Positions 21,905-44,880 of a stretch of DNA of 44,880 nt are shown in pieces. Each line of letters begins with the position of its first letter. Within the stretch, counting starts at the first letter, position 1. The position numbers and the translations under genes are program-made. This DNA comes from Zygnema cylindricum (taxonomy: Eukaryota; Streptophyta; Zygnematophyceae; Zygnematales; Zygnemataceae). The stretch spans positions 146,292-191,171 of the forward strand of contig JBBHKE010000900.1 in assembly GCA_037447655.1 (NCBI GenBank), written 5' to 3'. The notes beneath the pieces were generated by a model. The model saw only the letters and a list, made by a program, of their open reading frames with translations. It was not told the DNA's origin and made no database searches.

Positions 21905-22770
21905 AGTACAGGAAACGTCTACAACCGTCGCTTTTTTGTAAACGTCATCAATTGTCTCGAGTTTTGTAGTCGTCTACAACCGTCACAAATTACACTCACG
22001 TCTACATCTGTCAAAATTTTAATTAACGATTTCCTTGCCGAACATCGGAACACTCCGAAAAGTACTGAGAATCTTCCGTAAAAAACAAAGTAGCAAGACT
22101 AAGTTTCGGTTACATGGGAGCATGCCCTTAAATTGTTTTGTCTCGTAGTGTCCAAGTTCGCTATATTGCCTACGATATTTATGAAATACTGTACTTGAAG
22201 TGGCAACCCTATGAGCCCTTACTACACACATGAGGTATATATATGTAACAGTTTCAGGTTGTATTTGATTGTTCTAAATTTTGATTGCGAGACTACAGTA
22301 ATTTTCATGATAGCCACAATTTGATGTCTACCAGTACTACAATGCTACAATGCTACGAAATAGTTAAATTTACTCCTTTACACTATTGCAGTCTCCAGTC
22401 CCGCAGTCACGCAATTATTTAGGTTTTTTACTTTGTCTTTCGGAATTAGGGTTTAAGCGACAAATCAGTAATTCTTGTTCCATACAAAATTTCAAATTTA
22501 CTACATTCCTAAAGAAAAAATCTCAAAAGGCTTAAAAAAGAGAGAAGGAAAAAATTGATTGAAATTTCTCAATTGACTAAAAAATTTAAAATGCTAGTAC
22601 TTTAAAAAAGAAACCACGTGCTTATTTAGTGCGAACCACACACATATCATATTTTTCAGCAATTCTCCCGGTCGATGCTGATTGGGGGAGAGAGATACAC
22701 TCTCCCTTCCAAACCGACAAAATCTCTGCAACCTTCATGTCACGACAGACTTGCTGACGTCACCTAACCC
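21905..22770. other. AT-rich upstream region of the transporter gene
   Basis: Begins with three CGTCTACAACCGTC-like units (21917, 21965, 21999). Otherwise no feature I can support. In-frame TAA immediately upstream of 22771 supports that ATG as the start. Confidence 0.4.
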
Positions 22771-25700
22771 ATGTCTCATTCCGCTCCCCCCTTGTATGCT
22801 CTCCCTCCTTCCAACTCCGACAGCAATGCAGAAAAAATACCTTGCAAAGATGATTGTGGCGATAATGTGAATGCCGAGTTTGCAGAGTATCCGTTCTGGA
22901 AATCAGTTCGGAATGTTGGTCTGTTGTCTTCTTGCTTCGGGATTGGCTACGCAATGCTGTTTGTCAACGTGGCAACCACCACAGTGGCAGCTCATGAGTG
23001 GGGAGGCACAGGATTGTCGACCTTACCATACGGTAATGACACGTGTCACGAAACCCTTGGCTTGGAATTTGAGAACATTATATTCTTCAAAGACTGCAAT
23101 TGCCCAACCCTAATTCATAAAACACCTGTTTGTTTGAAACGCCAAGTTCTGTACAATTTAGGGTTTGGGAAGGTATGAAACACTGAAGAACTTTACCTCC
23201 TTTTGGAAACCCTAAATTCTAAACTCTCAAGATGGTTTTTTTGGTAACTGCACACACCATCAAGTTCTTGATTATATCTCAAACAATTTCACATTCCTAC
23301 ATTGTCACGGTGCTGGAAATCGTTTATTTTCATGTCAAAATCTGAACGTTTGTCTCACTTTTTATGAATGTCGATGTCGATGACGATGTTGATATTGATG
23401 TTAAAGTTGACCCAACGTTGCGATGAATGTCAATGTCAATGTCCATATCAATGTCAACCTCAATGTCGATCTTTTTGTTCTATTTTTTTGCTTTTCTTAG
23501 CTTTTGTCGCTGGTAAATAATGATAAAAAAAAAGCACTGAAAGAGCTGAAATTATTTCTGTTTCCATGTCAATGTCAATGTCAATGTGGATGTCAACATG
23601 CCGTAATTGCGAAGACAGTTCGGTTGTCGATGCAAGTTCTATTGTTGGTACCAACAGTACTATTGATGATGATTACAAACACCATTGTTAGTGTCATTTT
23701 CAATATTTATTGTCATCATTCATAAAACCTAAACAAAGCTAATGTCTGTTGTCTAATGCCCAATAGCCAGTTGTCCAATGATTTAATGTCAATGCCGATG
23801 TCGGTTTCATCCTCGCTTCAATCAATGTCTCTAGATCTTACATCTCCAAAGCCTGAAGAAAACCCTTCAAACTTCCCTTAAAATCCTTGGAAAACAATAA
23901 AATTGAATGCTTGAAAAACCTTAAAGATTTCAAAGCCTGTTGAAAGAAAGTCTCTTCCATGTCTGCAGGCCTCTTAGCCGGAACCCATGCCTTATGTGCA
24001 CTTCCCGCACAGTATTTCATGCGGATGTATGGTTCCAAGCCCGGATATCTCATTGGAGCTGCGGCTGGATGCATCGGAAACGGCATTTCTATGTTTGCAG
24101 CTGTTCACAAATCCATTGTTCTTCTTGCCGTTGGAGGCGCTTTTGCCGGAGTTGCAAATGTTTTTGCAAATTTTGTCCGCTTTGAAGCAGCGCAATTTGT
24201 ACATCCTCGACATTTAGCGAAAGCTGTATCGGCCGTAGTAGGAGGAGGAGTGATTGGAGGAGGATTAGGGCCCATAATAAGCCGATTTACGAAAAATATT
24301 TTAAGGACTGAATACGAAGGGACGTACTTAATCGCGGTTTTCATATGGGCGCTTGAATTTATTATTGTTCCTCTCATTGGGTTTGAGTCGCGAGGTGAAA
24401 GAAAATCGAAGGTTGTCGTCCTTTACGGAAAGGAGGAAGGAGTGGAAGAGAAAAAAAGTGAGGGAGAAGACCATAGAAAAACCAACATTTCCGAATTCTA
24501 CCGATCTGATGTTAATTTTGGTTCTTTGAAAGAGGAGAGAGAAGTGGAAACAAATGTAGGAGGATCCACGGAAAAATTGGCAATTGAATTGGACTGTAAA
24601 CAAAAACCAAAACAATACTTGGATCAAAATTCGAAACAAAACTCGAATCAAAACCCGAAACAATCTCCCGAACAAGCCTTGAAACAAACCCCGAACAAAA
24701 ACTCAGAGGACAAAAACTCATGTCATGACGTTGATAATAAGCCAAACGGAGACATTGAGGCTTCACTATGTAGAGGAGGAGAGGGAGAGGGAGAAGGGGA
24801 GAAGGAGGGGGAGAAAGGAGGAGCGGAGAAGAGGCCGTTATGGGAACTTTTGAAGCAAAAGAAGCTTCTTATGGCTTTCATGACCGAAGCTGTCTCGTAT
24901 ACGGCCATGGCTACCATGATGTTGACCGCTATTGTGGCCATGAAGGCTGTACAACCGAGTAAGACCCGATGGAGAGGGAGAGAGGGAGAGAAACAGGGAG
25001 GGCAAGGGAGTGGGTGAGGGAGAGAGAGGGAAGGCGGAGGGAGAGGGAGAGGAGAGGAAATGGCTACCATGATGTTGACTGCCATTGTGGCCATGAAGGT
25101 TGTACAACCGAGTAAGACCCGATGGAGAGTGAGAAAGGGAGAGAAACAGGGAGAGCAAGAAAGTGGGAGAGAGAGAGGGGAAGGGGGAGGGAGAGGGAGA
25201 GGGAGAGGGAATGGCAACCATGTTATTGAACGCCATCGTGGCCATGAAGGCCGTACAGTCGAGAAAGACCCGATGAAGAGGGAGAAAGGGGGAGAAATGG
25301 GGAGGGCAAAAGAATGGGAGAGAGAGAAGAAAAGAGAGAGGGAGAGCGAAGGGAAGGGGGAGGGATAGTGAGAGGGTATTAGACGAACCAGTTGTCCGCT
25401 ATAATTAAGGTGGAAAAATCATATAAGTATCGGGGTTTTTTTGGATAATATAATTCCTTTGATTATTTTCGTACGCAAATTACTCTCTCTCTCTCTCTCT
25501 CCCCCTCTCTTGACTCTTGACTCTCTCTCTCTCTCTCTCTCTCTGCCACTCTCTCTCGCTTGACCTTTGACTCTCTCCCTCTCTCTCTCTATCTCTCTCT
25601 TGACCCCTGACTCTCTCCCCACCTCTTGTCTCTTGACTCTCTCTTTCCTCTCCTCTCCTCTCTCTCTCTCCCCCTCTCCCTCTCTCTCTCGTCTCTGACT

Positions 25701-25908
25701 CTTGAGGACTCCCTCCTTTTTTTTATTGGGTTTTCCGTTCCGATCCCTTTTTTTTGTCTTTTTTGTTTTCCTAGTCTTATTAGGCTGTTTTTTCTTGGGG
25801 GGGGAGAGGGAGGGAGGGATACAGAGAGTGGAGAGATAGATATGAGCAAGGACAAAGGAGTGTACACTTTTGCAGACACCTCCAACGCCATTCTAATTCA
25901 TGTGGAGG
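22771..25908 (+). CDS. Major facilitator superfamily transporter, N-terminal half (three exons)
   Basis: Exons: 22771-23032, 23969-24958 and about 25845-25908 (acceptor uncertain). Exon 1 contains TM1 (LLSSCFGIGYAMLFVNVATT); the GGTAATGAC donor joins in phase to GLLAGTHALCALPAQYF after TCTGCAG. Exon 2 has TM2-6, including the MFS-type AAQFVHPRHLAKAVSAVVGG and GGGLGPIISRF region. An unusually long hydrophilic loop (about 160 residues, rich in Lys/Glu and (K/N)QNxKQ repeats) follows, then TM7 (MAFMTEAVSYTAMATMMLTA). Exon 3 encodes YTFADTSNAILIHVE, like the TM8 start (FSDTAFVIQWH) of bacterial-type MFS proteins. The remaining half (TM8-12) is not found before the assembly gap at 27371. Substrate unknown. 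Confidence 0.7.
23360..23830. repeat. AATGTC/GATGTC hexanucleotide repeat blocks in transporter intron 1
   Basis: Three blocks of imperfect (AATGTC)n/(GATGTC)n at 23365-23470, 23566-23605 and 23785-23830, all inside the first intron of the transporter. Confidence 0.8.
24904..25285 (+). repeat. Exon end triplicated inside GA repeats
   Basis: The last about 57 bp of transporter exon 2 plus its donor (ATGGCTACCATGATGTTGAC to AACCGAGTAAGACC) recurs at 25060-25122 and, more diverged with a broken donor (GTCGAGAAAGACC), at 25210-25276. Each copy is followed by GGAGAGGGAGAG-type sequence. Period about 150 bp. Confidence 0.9.
24959..25844. repeat. GA-rich then CT-rich low-complexity intron
   Basis: Transporter intron 2. 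24965-25380 is mostly GGGAGA, and 25480-25690 is TCTC with TTGACTCTTGACTC units. The intron has no coding sequence apart from the exon-end copies. Confidence 0.8.
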
Positions 25909-25999
25909 TGAAAGAGGGGGATGGGAGAGGGAGATGAGGGCGAGAGAGTGGGAAGGGGAGGGGCAGGGGAGGGAGAGGGGGCGGGGGAGAGGGAGCGAG

Positions 26000-26380
26000 A
26001 GAGATGTTAGAATTCTGCAGAATTCGGGATTTGGCATGTCTCACACTTGGGAAAATTGAGCTGCCCAGGGCTTGAACCTGGGGCCGTTCATTTAAGCTGG
26101 GAATGCACTACACCGCTAATCGTTATTATTATTGAAGTTTTTTTCGCCACTTAAACCATCTTTTCTTCGCACTTGTCAGATTGTCAATCCGATGTTTGCT
26201 CTTGGAAGGCAATATCCTCACCTTCCTATTGGCGGTCGCCAATTGATAATCCGACAAGTGTGCAAGGAGAAAAGATGTTTTAAGTGGCGAAAAAAACTTT
26301 AATACTAATAACGATTAGCGGTGTACTAACCACTGGGTCACTAGCCCGAATATCGTTGCTGGCGAGTCCATTTTAGTAAG
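26000..26380 (-). mobile_element. tRNA-derived SINE, split by a MITE
   Basis: On the minus strand this reads GGGCTAGTGACCCAGTGGTT (A-box-like) and, on the far side of the 217-bp MITE, CCCAGGTTCAAGCCCTGGGC (B box GGTTCAAGCC). These are the internal RNA polymerase III promoter boxes of tRNA-derived SINEs. The MITE (26111-26323) sits between the two boxes and separates them by more than 200 bp, which should abolish promoter function. A second, uninterrupted copy follows at 26385-26515. Confidence 0.7.
26111..26323. mobile_element. Foldback MITE, TA target (copy 2, nested in SINE)
   Basis: 213 bp, CACCGCTAATCG...CGATTAGCGGTG, TA on both sides. Arms are as in the copy at 4991, but the centre is inverted relative to it, meaning opposite insertion orientation. 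Confidence 0.92.
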
Positions 26381-26384
26381 TATT

Positions 26385-26515
26385 GATTGTGGGTGAACAC
26401 CCCACTTCCCTGGTATCCCATTAAGGGAATAGTGAGCTGGGCAGGGCTTGAACCTGGGACCTTTCATTGTAGATGCAAATGCAGTAACCACCGGGCCACC
26501 AGCCCGATGTCATGT
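26385..26515 (-). mobile_element. tRNA-derived SINE, intact A and B boxes
   Basis: Minus strand: GGTGGCCCGGTGGTTACTGC (A box TGGCCCGGTGG) followed about 40 bp later by CCCAGGTTCAAGCCCTGCCC (B box). The sequence after the boxes does not look like a mature tRNA (no cloverleaf that I can fold), so a SINE head is the better call. Confidence 0.65.
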
Positions 26516-26520
26516 CTAAC

Positions 26521-26840
26521 AGGTCCGTACTGATTTATTCGGGTCCATACTAATTTATTCGGGTCCGTACTCATTTATTCGTGTCCATTCTCACTTATTC
26601 GGGTCCATACTCGTTCATTCGGGTCCATACTAATTTATTCGAGTCCATACTAATTTATTCGGGTCCATACTTTATTCGGGTCCATACTCATTTATTCGGG
26701 TCCATACTCATTTATTCGGGTCCGTTCTCATTTATTCGGGTCCATACTCATTCATTCGGGTCCATACTCATTTATTCGGGTCCATACTCATTTATTTGGG
26801 TCCATACTCATTTATTCGGGTCCATACTAATTTATTTTGA
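26521..26840. repeat. 20-bp minisatellite, unit TTATTCGGGTCCATACTCAT
   Basis: About 15 copies of a 20-bp unit with small variants and one shortened copy (near 26672). It starts right at the end of the SINE. The plus-strand frame that reads it is not a gene. Confidence 0.95.
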
Positions 26841-26924
26841 GTCATTTCGAGGTGGGCGAAATTCCATATTCTACCCCGATATTGAACGGCAACCTCTTGA
26901 TAATTACAAATTTTATATTGAAAG

Positions 26925-27105
26925 AAACTATATATTGGAAAAAATTATGTGTTGGAAAAAATTATGTGTTGGAAAAAATTATGTTTTGGAAAAAATTATG
27001 TGTTGAAAAAAATTATATATTGAAAAAAGTTATATATTGAAAAAAATTGTATATTGGGAAAAAATATTTATATTGGAAAAATTTTATGTATTGGAAAAAA
27101 TAGGG
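26925..27105. repeat. 17-bp minisatellite, unit ATTATGTGTTGGAAAAA
   Basis: About ten copies with ATAT/GTGT variants. Non-coding. Confidence 0.9.
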
Positions 27106-27239
27106 GACTTTTGATTTTTCTTTCCCTCGTTTCTTTGTACGAGTGCCCTCTTTTTTTTTTTTCAATCTTTCATTTCCCTAAACTTTGTGTTTTACTTTTT
27201 CCCTATTCGTCTTCGTTTTTTTTAATTACTCGCCTTCTC

Positions 27240-27435
27240 TCTCTTTTGTTGTCTTTCTCTCTCTCCCTTTCTCTCCCTCTCTCTCTCCCTCTCTCTCCCT
27301 CTTCCCTCCCTCTCTCTCTCCCTCCATCGCTCTTTCTCTCTCTCCGCCTCTCTCTCTCTCTCTCTCTCTCNNNNNNNNNNTCCCTCTCCCTCTCCCTCTC
27401 CCTCTCCCTCTCCCTCTCCCCCTCTCCCTCTCTTG
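27240..27435. repeat. CT-rich tract containing the assembly gap
   Basis: TCTC/TCCCTC sequence on both sides of ten N at 27371-27380. The motif changes across the gap from (TC)n to (TCCCTC)n, so the two sides need not be contiguous. Confidence 0.95.
27371..27380. other. Assembly gap (10 N)
   Basis: Ten unknown bases inside a pyrimidine repeat. A round number of N usually marks a gap of unknown size. The end of the transporter and the start of Piezo both fall near it. Confidence 0.98.
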
Positions 27436-27466
27436 CATCTTACTGTTATTTATGTTGGTTTTTCAG

Positions 27467-43910
<16,444 letters not shown>

Positions 43911-44880
43911 GCAAGCTCTCTCTCTCGCCCTTTTTTTTCTCTCCCTCTCCCTCTCTCTCTCTCTCTATACATATGCATGCATATATGAACATATATATAC
44001 ATATATATACATATACATGCTTATTTATATGTATGTATATAAAACTTTTGAGTTATTTTTGCATAGAAAACCTTTAAAAAAAAATGATTGACTCACCGTT
44101 TTCAAAAAACACACTTTTTCACACTTCTGTCTTTGGCCCTTTTAGTCATTTTTATGAATTTCCTTTTTTTTTTTTTCCATTTTTTTTATTCGATTGGAGT
44201 TTAAGAACTTGCAACTGTTAACTTTTATGGAAAAAAAGGCACTGTATTTTGCCGTAATGATGTGTCTTTTGTAATTTTACTCTTGTAAATTTTATTTTTT
44301 GCTTCTTTTTATGGTTTCTCTTTTCTGATTTGCCTTTTGTAAGTTGTCCTTTTGTATTTTGTCCTCTTATGTTTTGTCCTTTTGTGAAAATTGTTCTTTT
44401 GTAAAAATAGTCGTTCGTGAAAGTTGTCTTTTGTGGAAATTGTTTGTGTTTTGTCTTTTTGTGAATTTTTTTTATGTTGTCTTTTTATGGATATTGTATT
44501 TTGTGGAAATTGTCTTTTGTGAAAATTGACTTTTGTGAAAATTGTCCTTTTGTGAAATTTGTCTTTTTGTGATTTTTGTTTCGCCGTGTCGTTTTTCTTC
44601 AGACTCAGTTTTTCTTCATAATCTTCGAGCTGTTGTGAAAATTGTCTTTGTGATTTGTCCTTTTGTAAAAACTGCCTTTTGTGATTTGTCCTTCTGTGAA
44701 ATTGTCTTTTGTGATTTTTTTTTGCTTTGTCGTTTTTCTTCATACCCAGTTTTTCTTCATAATCCTCGATCAAGCTCTCTACCTCTGTTCCTTCGGTCTT
44801 TTGTGTTTTGTACTTTTGTGGAAATCGTCTTTGTGATTTGTCCTTTTGTGAAAACTGTCTTTTGTGATTTTTTTTCCGTG
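43911..44880. other. Piezo intron to the window edge; degenerate TTTTGTGAAAATTGTC repeats
   Basis: CT-rich start, a TATACATA-rich block (43965-44040), and from about 44300 a loose repeat of CTTTTGTGAAAATTGTC. A minus-strand Lys/Asn/Gln-rich frame at 44309-44773 is just this repeat. No exon seen. Confidence 0.8.

Noticed and set aside
26385-26515. A functional tRNA gene
   Set aside because: A and B boxes are present, but I cannot fold acceptor and anticodon stems; a SINE head explains the two tandem copies better.
26581-27006. Plus-strand frame with repeated VHTHLFGSILIYSGP
   Set aside because: Produced by the 20-bp minisatellite; no start context, no family.
44309-44773. 154-codon minus-strand Lys/Gln/Asn/Phe frame
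   Set aside because: Reads the TTTTGTGAAAATTGTC repeat of a Piezo intron; composition is purely repeat-driven.

Overview
The window looks like repeat-rich, intron-rich nuclear DNA from the green-plant lineage. A streptophyte alga or another early-branching green plant is my best guess. The reasons are spliceosomal GT-AG introns everywhere, a Piezo gene whose exons follow the land-plant type, a plant-style nucleotide-sugar transferase, and plant telomere-like CCCTAAA tracts scattered through introns. The species cannot be fixed from the sequence. Very long purine or pyrimidine tracts (GGGAGA/TCTCCC) recur throughout and create many spurious E/R/G- or S/P/L-rich reading frames.

Layout. 1-672 is a (GGGAGA)n array, followed by a minus-strand nucleotide-diphospho-sugar transferase (1637-2748, 5' exons not found). 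A second, unrelated minus-strand glycosyltransferase-like gene with a signal peptide lies at 6350-7400. From about 7.9 to 22 kb is a mobile-element district. It holds a complete non-autonomous LTR retroelement (9356-12944, 5-bp target duplication CTTCC, near-identical 1.33-kb LTRs) and a minus-strand pogo/CENP-B-like DDE transposase gene of four exons (20714 to 15579) with one frameshift and one nonsense codon. A second broken gene (19726 to 17825) sits inside the transposase's first intron, with arrays of AGCGACGACA palindromes around it. A family of about 200-220-bp foldback MITEs, with CACCG termini and TA target sites, occurs at least seven times across the window. A larger pair of the same termini (8367 and 21901) brackets the transposase.

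The right half (plus strand) starts with the first half of a major facilitator superfamily transporter (22771 to about 25908). Then come nested SINE and MITE insertions, two minisatellites and a 10-N assembly gap (27371-27380). From 27467 a mechanosensitive Piezo channel gene runs off the right edge; I could chain 13 exons in phase (27467-43910), with one more possible cassette exon. The transporter lacks its C-terminal half and Piezo lacks its first exons, and both losses fall on the gap/repeat block, so the join needs checking. Piezo introns are colonised by MITEs, foldback repeats, minisatellites and telomere-like tracts. Several of these touch splice sites: a stop-free 627-nt intron, a duplicated decoy exon start with an immediate stop, an acceptor inside an inverted-repeat arm, and a duplicated acceptor region.

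The genes do not form a pathway. The coherent biological stories are the mobile-element family with a candidate transposase, and the way its relatives and simple repeats reshape splicing options in Piezo.
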